From NCBI RefSeq assembly GCF_030295425.1, contig NZ_AP027081.1:3579001-3643000 (forward strand): a stretch of 64,000 nt of DNA, in the 5' to 3' direction. How positions within the stretch are numbered: position 1 is the first letter of the stretch; every line of letters starts with the position of its first letter. A model generated the notes under the pieces. That model ran no database searches, was not told the origin of the DNA, and worked only from the letters and a program-made list of their open reading frames with translations. Below, one piece after another: positions 19,744 through 27,959 of the stretch. Both the position numbers and the translations under genes were made by a program. Origin of the DNA: Mesoterricola sediminis. Its GTDB lineage: Bacteria; Acidobacteriota; Holophagae; Holophagales; Holophagaceae.

Positions 19744-19827
19744 ATGAGGATGTTCTACGCCTTTACCTGCGCCGCCGGCCGATTCTATTTCGGCTTCGGC
19801 GGTGGACTGGGCAAGGCCGGAGCCTAA
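19744..19827 (+). CDS. Aromatic-rich attenuation leader peptide
   Basis: A 27-residue peptide that is not a normal gene product but reads as an attenuation leader. It begins MRMFYAFTC and continues with GRFYFGFG; seven of the first 18 residues are Phe or Tyr, at positions 4, 5, 7, 14, 15, 16 and 18. It lies directly behind a strong promoter and 23 bases before a terminator-like hairpin, which precedes a gene for phenylalanine biosynthesis. This is the same logic as the pheL leader of enteric bacteria, where ribosome stalling on Phe codons at low charged tRNA prevents termination. The predicted transcript would begin at or next to the ATG, so translation may be leaderless. A nine-base-pair hairpin (19792-19800 with 19816-19824, one G-U) could be the pause structure. 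Confidence 0.82.
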   Translation: MRMFYAFTCAAGRFYFGFGGGLGKAGA

Positions 19828-19850
19828 GGAAGAACGCGCTCACCCCTTCA

Positions 19851-19885
19851 CCCCGTCCGCCGTTACCGGCGGGCGGGGTCTTCCT
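19851..19885 (+). terminator. Attenuator terminator hairpin
   Basis: A 12-base-pair stem (19851-19862 with 19867-19878, one G-U pair) with loop TTAC, followed by TCTTCCT. It lies between the leader peptide and the start of the fusion gene. A competing pairing exists: GGCGG at 19798-19802 with CCGCC at 19857-19861, extendable by GGG with CCC, which would break this stem and act as antiterminator. The T-run is interrupted, so termination strength is uncertain. Confidence 0.72.
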
Positions 19886-19927
19886 CATCCATCCGGCGAC
19901 GGCGGCATTCCCCACCTGGAGTACCGC

Positions 19928-21946
19928 ATGCACCCGAACCCCGACACCCTGGGCGCCGCCCGGACCCTCATCGACGAGACGGACCGCGAGATCATCCGCC
20001 TCCTGGCCCGCCGTTTCGACGCCGTCCGCTCCGTGGCCCAGGCCAAGGCCACCGACGGGGACCGCCCCATCCTGGACAACGACCGGGAGCGGGGGGTCCT
20101 CGCCGCCTGGCTCCGCGACGCGGAGGCCCTGGGGCTGTCCGCGCCCTTCACGCGCCGGGTCCTCAAGGAGATCCTCAGCCACTCCCGCCGCCTCCAGGAG
20201 CCGCTGGTGGAGGGCAGCCCCGCCAGCGCCCGCCGCATCACCGTGGGCTACCAGGGCGTCCCGGGCTCCCACAGCTCCCTGGCCGCGGCCCACCTCCTGG
20301 CCACCCGCAGCGTCCGGGGCGCCGACCTCCGGGGCTACGCCCTCTTCCAGGACGTGGTGGAGGCCCTCCAGGCCGGGACCCTGGACTACGCCTTCCTGCC
20401 CATCGAGAACAGCATCGGCGGGGCCATCGCCGACGTGAACCGCCTCCTCATCGACAACACCCTGCACATCGTCGACGAGGAGGTGTGGGAGGTGGACCAG
20501 GTGCTGGCGGGCCTTCCCGGCGCCGCGCTGGACCAGGTGCGCACCGTCCGCAGCCACCCCGCGGCCCTCGTGCAGTGCGAGGGCTACCTGCGGGGCCTGG
20601 AGGAGGTGGTGCGCCAGCCCTGGTTCGACACCGCGGGCGCGGCCGAGTCCCTCCTGGAGGACCGGGACCCCGCCATCGCGGCCATCTGCTCCGAGGAGGC
20701 CGCCCGGGCCCGGGGCCTGGACGTCCTGGCGACGGGCATCGCGGACCAGGAGCGCAACGAGACCCGCTTCCTCCTCATCGCCCGGGAACCGGAGGGCCCC
20801 GATCCCCGGGTGCCCGCCAAGACCTCCCTCGTCTTCCGGCTCAACCACCACGAGGGCACCCTGGCCAGGGCCCTCGGCATCCTTTCCGCCGCGGGGGCCA
20901 ACCTCACCCGCATCGAGAGCCGCCCCCTGCCGGCCACGCCCTGGGAGTACCTGTTCTTCGTGGACGTGGAGGGCAACCAGGCCTCGCCCCACCTGGCCCG
21001 GGCCCTGAAGGAGCTGCGGAGCGCCTGCAACCACCTGCGCGTCCTCGGGAGCTACCCCCACCGGGCCCGGGGCGCCGAGCCCGCGATGGAGCAGGTCCCC
21101 GCGGTCCTGGAGCCGCCCGCGCCCCTCTCCTGCGCCGTGGAGCCCGAGCCCGCGCCGCCGCGCCCGGGCCGGGTCCGGGTGAACGTCGGTCCCATCCAGG
21201 TCGGCGAAGGCGCCTTCGTGCTGATGGCCGGCCCCTGCGCCGTGGAGAGCCGCGACCAGATCCTGGAGGGGGCCCGCATGGTCCGGGCCGCCGGGGCCGC
21301 CATCCTCCGGGGCGGCGCCTTCAAGCCCCGCACCTCCCCCTATGCCTTCCAGGGCCTCGGCCTCGAGGGGGTGGCCCTGCTCAAGGAGGCCGGGCGGGAG
21401 ACGGGCATGCCCACCGTCACCGAGATCCTCACCCAGGAGGACATCCCCGACGTGGCCCCCCATGTGGACATGCTCCAGGTCGGCGCCCGCAACATGCACA
21501 ACTTCGCCCTGCTCAAGGAGCTGGGTCGCCTGGACAAGCCCATCCTCCTCAAGCGGGGCATGAGCGCCACCCTGAAGGAGTTCCTCCTGGCCGCCGAGTA
21601 CATCCTCGCCGGGGGCAACCAGCGGGTGATCCTCTGCGAGCGGGGCATCCGCACCTTCGAGACCGCGACCCGCGCCACGCTGGACCTGAGCGCCGTGCCC
21701 GTCCTCAAGCGGATGACGCACCTGCCGGTGATCGTGGACCCCAGCCACGCCGCCGGGGAACGCGAGCTCGTGGTGCCCCTGGCCCTGGCCGCCGCCGCCG
21801 CGGGGGCCGACGGCCTCATCGTGGAGGCGCACCCCTGGCCGGAGACGGCCCTGTGCGACAAGGCCCAGGCCCTCACCCGGGAGGACATGGCGGCCCTGGC
21901 CGCGGGCCTGCGGCCCATCCTCGCGTCCCAGGGGAGGGCGTGGTGA
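19928..21946 (+). CDS. Trifunctional chorismate mutase / prephenate dehydratase / DAHP synthase
   Basis: A 672-residue fusion of three enzymes of aromatic amino acid synthesis. Residues 1-92 are an AroQ-type chorismate mutase ([14 protein letters not shown]). Residues 102-288 are prephenate dehydratase, with PIENS at 158-162 and the catalytic NETRF at 277-281. Residues 298-376 form an ACT domain with the ESRP motif (330-333) that binds phenylalanine in PheA proteins. A Pro/Ala-rich linker (about 377-418) leads to a type I-beta DAHP synthase (about 420-672) with [22 protein letters not shown], the metal-ligand region VDPSHAAG and EAHPWP. One chain thus performs the first step of the shikimate pathway and the conversion of chorismate to phenylpyruvate. 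The ATG at 19928 follows GGAG and sits at the start of the mutase domain. Regulation by the upstream leader is very likely. Confidence 0.93.
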   Translation: MHPNPDTLGAARTLIDETDREIIRLLARRFDAVRSVAQAKATDGDRPILDNDRERGVLAAWLRDAEALGLSAPFTRRVLKEILSHSRRLQEPLVEGSPASARRITVGYQGVPGSHSSLAAAHLLATRSVRGADLRGYALFQDVVEALQAGTLDYAFLPIENSIGGAIADVNRLLIDNTLHIVDEEVWEVDQVLAGLPGAALDQVRTVRSHPAALVQCEGYLRGLEEVVRQPWFDTAGAAESLLEDRDPAIAAICSEEAARARGLDVLATGIADQERNETRFLLIAREPEGPDPRVPAKTSLVFRLNHHEGTLARALGILSAAGANLTRIESRPLPATPWEYLFFVDVEGNQASPHLARALKELRSACNHLRVLGSYPHRARGAEPAMEQVPAVLEPPAPLSCAVEPEPAPPRPGRVRVNVGPIQVGEGAFVLMAGPCAVESRDQILEGARMVRAAGAAILRGGAFKPRTSPYAFQGLGLEGVALLKEAGRETGMPTVTEILTQEDIPDVAPHVDMLQVGARNMHNFALLKELGRLDKPILLKRGMSATLKEFLLAAEYILAGGNQRVILCERGIRTFETATRATLDLSAVPVLKRMTHLPVIVDPSHAAGERELVVPLALAAAAAGADGLIVEAHPWPETALCDKAQALTREDMAALAAGLRPILASQGRAW

Positions 21947-23109
21947 AGCTCAACGCGCGCGCGGCCGGCGCCGGCCTCTCCCCCACCATGGCGGCCGCGG
22001 CCCGGCCCAGCCGCCATCCCGACCCCATCGACCTCACCGTGGGCGAGCCCGAGGGCCCGCCCCCGCCGGAGGTGCGCGAGGCCGCGGCCCGGGCCGCCCT
22101 GGAGGGACGCGCCCGCTACGGCCCCGTCCAGGGCCTGCCCCGGCTGCGGGAGCTCCTCGCCCGCGACCTGTCGGCCCGGGACGGGGTGGCGCGGGACCCG
22201 GACGACGTGCTCGTCACCGCCGGCGGCAAGCCCGCGATCCTGGACGCCCTGCGCTGCGTCCTGGAGCCCGGGGACGAGGTCCTCATCCCCCTCCCCGCCT
22301 GGCCCACCTTCCGGGACCAGGTGGCGTGGGCGGGGGGGATCCCGGTGGCCGTGGGCCCGGACCCCGGGCTCCTGCCCGCCCCGGGCGCCCTCGCCGCGGC
22401 GGCCACGCCGCGCACCCGGGCGGTGATCCTCAATCAGCCCTGCAACCCCACCGGCCGGGTCTGGGACGCCCCCCGCCTCGCGGAGCTGGCCACCCTGGCC
22501 CGGGACCGGGATCTCCTCGTCATCGCCGACCAGGTCTACGGCACCCTCACCCTGGACGGTCCCGAACGGCCCCTCCTGCGGGCCCACCCGGAGCTGGCGG
22601 ACCGCACCCTCGTCGTGGAGAGCTTCTCCAAGCGCTTCGCCATGACCGGGTACCGCCTGGGCTGCGCCGCGGGCCCCCGCGCCCTGGTGCGGGCCATGAC
22701 GGCCCTGGCCTCCACCAGCGTCACCCACGCCTCCATGCTCGCCCAGCATGCGGGCATCGCCGCCCTGGCGCTGGACGGGACCTGGGAGGCCGCCGTGCGC
22801 GACGGCCTCCGCCTCCGCCGCGACCGCTTCCAGGCGGGCCTGGCGGCCCTGCCCGGCCTCACCTGCCAGCGGCCGGAGGGCGCCCTCTACCTCTTTCCCG
22901 GGGTCGGCGCCTGGATGGCCGACCATGGGGTGGCCACGGACGGAGAGCTGGCCGATCGTCTGCGGGACGCCGCCGGCGTGAAGGTCCTGCCCGGCACCCC
23001 CTTCGGAGCCCCCGGCCACCTGCGGATCTCCCTGGCGGCCCCCCTCCCGGACCTGGACCGGGCCCTGGCCCGCCTCACGGACTTCTTCAGGAATGCGCCC
23101 GCCGGCTGA
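21943..23109 (+). CDS. PLP-dependent aminotransferase, probably aromatic
   Basis: A 388-residue class I/II aminotransferase. [13 protein letters not shown] and the PLP-lysine motif [15 protein letters not shown] are present, and the C-terminal arginine region HLRISLA binds the substrate carboxylate. The GTG at 21943 overlaps the stop of the fusion gene (GTGA) and lies four bases after GGGGAGGG. Since the upstream protein yields phenylpyruvate, the likely job is transamination of phenylpyruvate (and perhaps hydroxyphenylpyruvate or prephenate) to complete phenylalanine or tyrosine synthesis. The family also includes aspartate aminotransferases, and specificity cannot be read from the sequence, so the aromatic role rests on operon context. 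Confidence 0.87.
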   Translation: MKLNARAAGAGLSPTMAAAARPSRHPDPIDLTVGEPEGPPPPEVREAAARAALEGRARYGPVQGLPRLRELLARDLSARDGVARDPDDVLVTAGGKPAILDALRCVLEPGDEVLIPLPAWPTFRDQVAWAGGIPVAVGPDPGLLPAPGALAAAATPRTRAVILNQPCNPTGRVWDAPRLAELATLARDRDLLVIADQVYGTLTLDGPERPLLRAHPELADRTLVVESFSKRFAMTGYRLGCAAGPRALVRAMTALASTSVTHASMLAQHAGIAALALDGTWEAAVRDGLRLRRDRFQAGLAALPGLTCQRPEGALYLFPGVGAWMADHGVATDGELADRLRDAAGVKVLPGTPFGAPGHLRISLAAPLPDLDRALARLTDFFRNAPAG

Positions 23110-23153
23110 ACCCGGCGCCCCTTCGCGTCATCGAAGCTCCGCGGAGGTGGAGC

Positions 23154-24677
23154 ATGGAGGACCGCGACGGGCAGAGCGTCTCCCTGTGGATGGAGGGGCC
23201 GGCCCCGGCCCCGCCCGTCCTGGCGGCGGACCTGGACACGGATGTGTGCGTGATCGGCGCCGGGATCGCCGGCCTGACGACGGCCTACCAGCTGGGCCGC
23301 GCGGGCCGGGCGGTCACGGTCCTGGACGAGGGCCTCCCCGGCCGGCGCCAGACCTGGCGCACGACGGCCCACCTCGCCAGCGCCGTGGACGATCGTTTCG
23401 TGGAGCTCGAGCGGCTCCACGGCGCCGAGGGGGCCCGCCTCGCGGCGGACAGCCACGCCTCCGCCATCGACCACATCGGCCGGATCGTGGTCCAGGAGCG
23501 CATCCCCTGCGGGTTCAGGCGGCTCCCCGGCTACCTGTTCCTGGCGCCCGGGGGCCCGCCGGACCTCCTGGACCAGGAACTGGTGGCGGCCCGGCGCGCC
23601 GGGCTGGAGGTGGACAAGGTGCCCCGCCTCCCCATGGCCGGCTTCGACCCGGGCGCCTGCCTCCGCTTCGCCCGCCAGGGCCAGCTGGACCCCGTCGCCT
23701 ACATGGCCGGCCTCGCCGCCGGCATCCTCCGGGATGGCGGCCACCTCTGGTCCGGCGCCCACGTCATCGCGGTGGAGGGGGGCGACCCCGCCCGGGTGCG
23801 CACGGCCACCGGCCCCACGGTGACGGCCCGGGCCGTCGTGGTGGCCACCAACACCCCCATCAACGACCGGTACGCCATCCACACCAAGCAGGCCCCCTAC
23901 CGCACCTACGCCATCAGCGCCCGGATCCCCCCCGGCGCCCTGGAGGCCGCCCTGTACTGGGACACGGGGGACCCGTACCACTACGTTCGCCTGCGAGGCG
24001 ACGGCACCGGCGAGGATGTGCTCATCGTGGGCGGGGAGGATCACAAGACGGGCCAGCAGGGCGACGGGACCGGCCCCTACGACCGCCTGGAGGCCTGGGC
24101 CCGGGTGCGTTTCCCCACCCTCGGCCCCGTGGACCACCGCTGGTCCGGCCAGGTGCTGGAGCCCGTGGACGGCCTGGCGTACATCGGCCGCAACCCCCTG
24201 GACGCCCCCAACGTGTACATCGCCACGGGGGATTCCGGCATGGGGATGACCCACGGCACCATCGCCGGCCTCCTCATCACCGACCTCATCGTGGGCCTGC
24301 CCAACCCCTGGGCCCCCCTGTACGATCCCGCCCGCAAGACCCTGCGGGCGGCCTCCGTCTTCACCCGGGAGAACGCCAACGCGGCCCTCCAGTTCGCGGC
24401 CTGGGTCACCCCGGGGGAGGTGCCCGGCGAGGAGGTCATCCCCCCCGGCGAGGGCGCCGTCGTCCGCCGGGGCCTGTCCAAGGTGGCCGTGTACCGGGAC
24501 CCGGAGGGAAGCGCCCATGCATGCTCAGCCGTCTGCCCCCACCTGGGGGGGATCGTCGCCTGGAATCCGGGCGAGCACACCTGGGACTGCCCCTGCCACG
24601 GGTCCCGCTTCAGCGCCCTGGGCGAGGTTCTCAACGGCCCCGCCCTCTCGGGCCTGGCCCCCGCCCCGCTCCGGTAG
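23154..24677 (+). CDS. FAD-dependent oxidoreductase with C-terminal Rieske domain
   Basis: A 507-residue two-domain redox protein. The N-terminal part is a DAO/glycine-oxidase-type FAD domain with dinucleotide-binding motif VIGAGIAGLTTAYQLGRAG at residues 27-45, followed by substrate and FAD segments to about residue 410 (IGRNPL and ATGDSGMGMTHG). The C-terminal 90 residues form a Rieske [2Fe-2S] domain with CPHLGG and CPCHGSRF supplying two Cys and two His ligands. Similar fusions exist in bacteria (DadA/PuuB-like proteins with a Rieske tail) but the substrate is usually unknown. It starts 44 bases after the aminotransferase with its own GGAGGTGGAG site, so it may be co-transcribed, without implying a role in aromatic synthesis. 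Confidence 0.88.
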   Translation: MEDRDGQSVSLWMEGPAPAPPVLAADLDTDVCVIGAGIAGLTTAYQLGRAGRAVTVLDEGLPGRRQTWRTTAHLASAVDDRFVELERLHGAEGARLAADSHASAIDHIGRIVVQERIPCGFRRLPGYLFLAPGGPPDLLDQELVAARRAGLEVDKVPRLPMAGFDPGACLRFARQGQLDPVAYMAGLAAGILRDGGHLWSGAHVIAVEGGDPARVRTATGPTVTARAVVVATNTPINDRYAIHTKQAPYRTYAISARIPPGALEAALYWDTGDPYHYVRLRGDGTGEDVLIVGGEDHKTGQQGDGTGPYDRLEAWARVRFPTLGPVDHRWSGQVLEPVDGLAYIGRNPLDAPNVYIATGDSGMGMTHGTIAGLLITDLIVGLPNPWAPLYDPARKTLRAASVFTRENANAALQFAAWVTPGEVPGEEVIPPGEGAVVRRGLSKVAVYRDPEGSAHACSAVCPHLGGIVAWNPGEHTWDCPCHGSRFSALGEVLNGPALSGLAPAPLR

Positions 24678-24686
24678 AATGGGGGG

Positions 24687-26600
24687 ATGGCCTGTCGTCC
24701 CTGGTTCCTTCTCTTCCTTGCCGTCACCGCCTGGGGCCAGGACCCCATCGCCCGGTTCCCCCAGCTGCCGCCCGGCACCGCCTCCATCACGGTGATGGAC
24801 CGCCAGGGGCGGTTCGTGGGGCGGATCCAGCCCAGCCGGCGAACGTGGGTCACCCTGGACCGCATCCCCGCCTTCCTGCGCCAGGCCCTCCTGGCCGTGG
24901 AGGACGCCCGGTTCTACGAGCACGGCGGCATCGACCTGAAGGGCATCGCCCGCGCCCTGGTGCGGGACGTCACCCACGGGCGCATGGCCGAGGGCGGCTC
25001 CACCATCACCCAGCAGCTCATCAAGAACCGCTTCCTCTCCAACGAGCGGACCCTGGACCGCAAGCTCCAGGAAGCGCGCATGGCCATGGACTTCGAGAAG
25101 AAGTACTCCAAGGACCAGATCCTGGAGATGTACTTCAACGAGATCTACTTCGGGAACGGCGCCTGGGGCCTCGCCCAGGCGGCCCGCCTCTACTTCGACA
25201 AGAACCCCGAGGCCCTCACGGAGGCGGAGTGCCTCCTCCTGGCCGGCGTCCCCAAGAACCCCGGCCGCTACAACCCCCTGGGGAAGCCCGCGGACGTGGC
25301 CCTGCGCCGGGACGTGGTCCTGAAGCGCCTGGAGGAGCTGGGCTACGTCTCCGCCGCCCGGAAGCAGGACTTCTGGCGGCATCCGGCCGCCGTGCAGCCC
25401 CTGCCCCAGGCGCCCTCGTACCTGGCCCAGGTGCGCGCCCAGTTGGCGACCGAGCTGGGGGAGGACGCCGTCGAACGGGGAGGCCTGGAGGTCTTCGCGG
25501 CCCTGGACCTGGAACTTCAGAAGGCGGCGGAACGAACGCTCCGGGAGGGGGTGAAGCGCCTTTCCCCCGACCTCCAGGGCGCCCTGGTGGCCCTGGATCC
25601 CCTCACGGGGGACGTCCTCGCCGCGGTGGGGGACGCCGAGGGCCAGGCCCGGTCCCTCAACCGGGCCTTCACCTCCCGGCGCCAGCCCGGCTCCGCCATC
25701 AAGCCCCTGCTCTACGCCACCGCCGTGGACCAGGGCCTCACCGCGACCAGCCGCTGGAACGACGACCCCGTCGCCTATCCGGGCGCCGGGGGCCGCCCCT
25801 GGAAGCCCCGGAACTTCGCCGGCGAGCACCTGGAGGACCCCACCCTCGCCGAGGCCCTCGCCCACTCCAGCAACGTCGTGGCCGTGAAGGTCCTGGACCG
25901 GGTGGGCCTCCCCGCCTTCGTGGAAGCGGCCGGACGAATGGGCCTGCCCCTCCGGGCCGCCAACGGGCTGTCCCTGGCCCTGGGCACCAGCGAGGTGACC
26001 CTCAAGGACCTGGTGCAGGCCTACACGCCCCTGGCCAACCCCGGCAACCTGGCCCAGGCCCGCACGATCCTCCGCACCCATGACCTGCGGACCGGGGCCT
26101 GGGTGGAGCACGCGCCCTCGGTCCAGGCGGTGTTCAACCCGGCCGCCTGCTTTGTCACCGCCTGGATGATGCAGGACGTCCTCCTGCACGGCACCGCCAA
26201 GGCCCTGCGCACCTTCGCCCAGGAACACCCCTGCGCCGGCAAGACCGGCACCACCGAGGACCAGCAGGACGCCTGGTTCGTGGGCTTCACCCCCCACCTG
26301 GCCGCCGGCGTGTGGGTGGGCTTCGACCGGCCCCGCCCGGGTGGCCGGGGCTTCACCGGCGGCGCCGTGGCGGCCCCCATCTGGGAGCGCTTCATGAGGA
26401 AGGCCGTGGGCCACGCCGAGCCCGAGCCCTTCCAGGCCCCTGAAGGGGCCGTCCAGGTGACCGTGGATCCCGCCAGCGGCCAGGTGGCCACCGACGCCTG
26501 CCCCGCCACCGCCGAGGCCTGGTTCGTGGCCGGCACCGAGCCCCAGACCCCCTGCCCCCTCCATGCCCCCCAGGCGCCCGAGACCCAGCCCGTTCCCTGA
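24687..26600 (+). CDS. Class A penicillin-binding protein (PBP1-type)
   Basis: A 637-residue bifunctional peptidoglycan synthase. A short hydrophobic N-terminus (residues 6-17) acts as signal anchor or signal peptide. The glycosyltransferase 51 domain has the catalytic glutamate in EDARFYEHGG (E72) and the EGGSTITQQLIKN motif. The transpeptidase domain has SAIK with active-site Ser336, an SSN motif and KTGTT. The C-terminal region is short, with a small Cys-containing tail after residue 600. It would polymerise and cross-link peptidoglycan in the periplasm. Only nine bases separate it from the Rieske gene, whose TAG stop directly precedes the start region, so they may share a transcript. Confidence 0.93.
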   Translation: MACRPWFLLFLAVTAWGQDPIARFPQLPPGTASITVMDRQGRFVGRIQPSRRTWVTLDRIPAFLRQALLAVEDARFYEHGGIDLKGIARALVRDVTHGRMAEGGSTITQQLIKNRFLSNERTLDRKLQEARMAMDFEKKYSKDQILEMYFNEIYFGNGAWGLAQAARLYFDKNPEALTEAECLLLAGVPKNPGRYNPLGKPADVALRRDVVLKRLEELGYVSAARKQDFWRHPAAVQPLPQAPSYLAQVRAQLATELGEDAVERGGLEVFAALDLELQKAAERTLREGVKRLSPDLQGALVALDPLTGDVLAAVGDAEGQARSLNRAFTSRRQPGSAIKPLLYATAVDQGLTATSRWNDDPVAYPGAGGRPWKPRNFAGEHLEDPTLAEALAHSSNVVAVKVLDRVGLPAFVEAAGRMGLPLRAANGLSLALGTSEVTLKDLVQAYTPLANPGNLAQARTILRTHDLRTGAWVEHAPSVQAVFNPAACFVTAWMMQDVLLHGTAKALRTFAQEHPCAGKTGTTEDQQDAWFVGFTPHLAAGVWVGFDRPRPGGRGFTGGAVAAPIWERFMRKAVGHAEPEPFQAPEGAVQVTVDPASGQVATDACPATAEAWFVAGTEPQTPCPLHAPQAPETQPVP

Positions 26601-26620
26601 TCAGCCCCGGGGCCGACGCG

Positions 26621-26675
26621 CCTCCGCGTCCGTCCTTCCCGCCGGTGGATGCGGCGGCCAGGACGGACGCGGAGG
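26621..26675. terminator. Bidirectional terminator between PBP gene and metK
   Basis: A perfect 16-base-pair stem, 26621-26636 with 26660-26675, with a second inner stem (CCGCCG with CGGCGG) inside the loop. It lies between two convergent genes and can serve both. No strong T-run follows on either strand. Confidence 0.72.
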
Positions 26676-26686
26676 GTGGACCCCGG

Positions 26687-27847
26687 TCAGCGCTTGACGG
26701 CGTCGGCCAGGAGGCCGGCCTTGTCCGTCTTTTCCCAGGGGAAGTCGCCGATGCGGCCGAAGTGGCCGTACGACGCCGTCTGGCGGTAGATGGGGCGCAG
26801 GAGGTCCAGCGACCGGATGATGCCCTTGGGGCTCAGGTCGAAGTGCTCGGCGACGAGCCGCTCGAGGACCGCGTCGTCCACCTTGCCGGTGCCGAAGGTG
26901 GTGACCATGACGCTCACGGGGCGGGCCACGCCGATGGCGTAGGCCACCTGGATCTCACAGCGGGAGGCGAGGCCGGCGGCCACGATGTTCTTGGCCACAT
27001 AGCGGGCGGCATAAGCAGCCGAACGATCGACCTTGGAGGGGTCCTTGCCCGAGAAGGCGCCGCCCCCGTGGGGGGCCATGCCGCCGTAGGTGTCCACGAT
27101 GATCTTCCGGCCCGTGAGGCCGCAGTCACCCTGGGGGCCGCCGATGACGAAGCGCCCGGTGGGATTCACCAGGTACTCGGTGTCCTTGAGCCACTCCGCC
27201 GGCATGACGGGCTTGATGATCTCCTCGATGACGGCCTCGCGGATCACCGCGTGCTCCAGTTCCGGAGCGTGCTGGGTGGAGAGGACGATGCTGCGGGCAG
27301 AAACGGGCCGGCCGTCCACGTAGCGGAGGGTCACCTGGCTCTTGGCGTCGGGACGGAGCCAAGGCAGGCGGCCGGACTTGCGCAGGGCGGCCTGGCGCTC
27401 CATGAGCCGGTGGGCGTAGTGGATGGCGGCGGGCATGAGGACGTCGGTCTCGTCGCAGGCGTAGCCGAACATGAGGCCCTGGTCGCCGGCGCCCTGCTCC
27501 TTGTCCAGGCCCTGGCCCTCGGAGACGCCCTGGCTGATGTCCTGGCTCTGCTTGTCGTAGCAGACCATCACGGCGCAGCCGCGGTAGTCGATGCCGTAGT
27601 CGGTGTTGTCGTAGCCGATGTCGCGGATGACGTTGCGCGCCACCTGGATGTAGTCGACGACGGCGTCGGTGGTGATCTCCCCAGCCATCACGACGAGGCC
27701 GGTGTTGCAGAGGGTCTCCGCCGCCACCCGGGAGCGGGGGTCCTGGGCCAGGACGGCGTCCAGCACCGCGTCGGAGATCTGGTCGGACACCTTGTCGGGA
27801 TGCCCTTCCGACACCGACTCCGAGGTGAAGAGGAATTCATGGGACAT
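26687..27847 (-). CDS. metK: S-adenosylmethionine synthetase
   Basis: A 386-residue methionine adenosyltransferase that makes SAM from methionine and ATP in the cytoplasm. Signature segments are [13 protein letters not shown] near the N-terminus, [12 protein letters not shown], and the phosphate-binding [19 protein letters not shown]. Length equals the E. coli enzyme (384). The ATG at 27847 follows CTGGAG and gives the standard N-terminus [11 protein letters not shown]; an open frame upstream adds 66 non-conserved residues. A SAM-type riboswitch lies directly upstream, fitting feedback control by the product. Convergent to the PBP gene across a strong hairpin. Confidence 0.97.
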   Translation of the reverse strand: MSHEFLFTSESVSEGHPDKVSDQISDAVLDAVLAQDPRSRVAAETLCNTGLVVMAGEITTDAVVDYIQVARNVIRDIGYDNTDYGIDYRGCAVMVCYDKQSQDISQGVSEGQGLDKEQGAGDQGLMFGYACDETDVLMPAAIHYAHRLMERQAALRKSGRLPWLRPDAKSQVTLRYVDGRPVSARSIVLSTQHAPELEHAVIREAVIEEIIKPVMPAEWLKDTEYLVNPTGRFVIGGPQGDCGLTGRKIIVDTYGGMAPHGGGAFSGKDPSKVDRSAAYAARYVAKNIVAAGLASRCEIQVAYAIGVARPVSVMVTTFGTGKVDDAVLERLVAEHFDLSPKGIIRSLDLLRPIYRQTASYGHFGRIGDFPWEKTDKAGLLADAVKR

Positions 27848-27881
27848 TGCGTTTCTCCAGGGTTTCAGGTTGAGGTTCCTG

Positions 27882-27959
27882 CGCATGGGTCCGTGAGGTC
27901 CAGGGCACCGCAGCATCCTGCTCGGTTGCCGACCCCCCAGGGGGGGCACTCTACATGCG
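27882..27959 (-). promoter_or_regulatory. SAM riboswitch (SAM-I/SAM-IV-like) upstream of metK
   Basis: On the minus strand the leader of metK shows the core of the SAM-I/SAM-IV clan. A six-base-pair P1 joins CGCATG (27959-27954) with CATGCG (27887-27882). After P1 comes AGAGTG, then a C/G-rich P2 hairpin, then the invariant GGCAACC (27930-27924). P3 pairs ACCGAGCA with TGCT-CGGT around one bulged G, followed by GGTGCC (27909-27904) and a short P4-like hairpin before the P1 return strand. The layout P1-P2-P3-P4 is that of SAM-I. The core is short (78 bases), so the exact Rfam class is uncertain. The 5' P1 strand directly abuts the TAG stop of the upstream symporter gene on the coding side. Confidence 0.68.
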
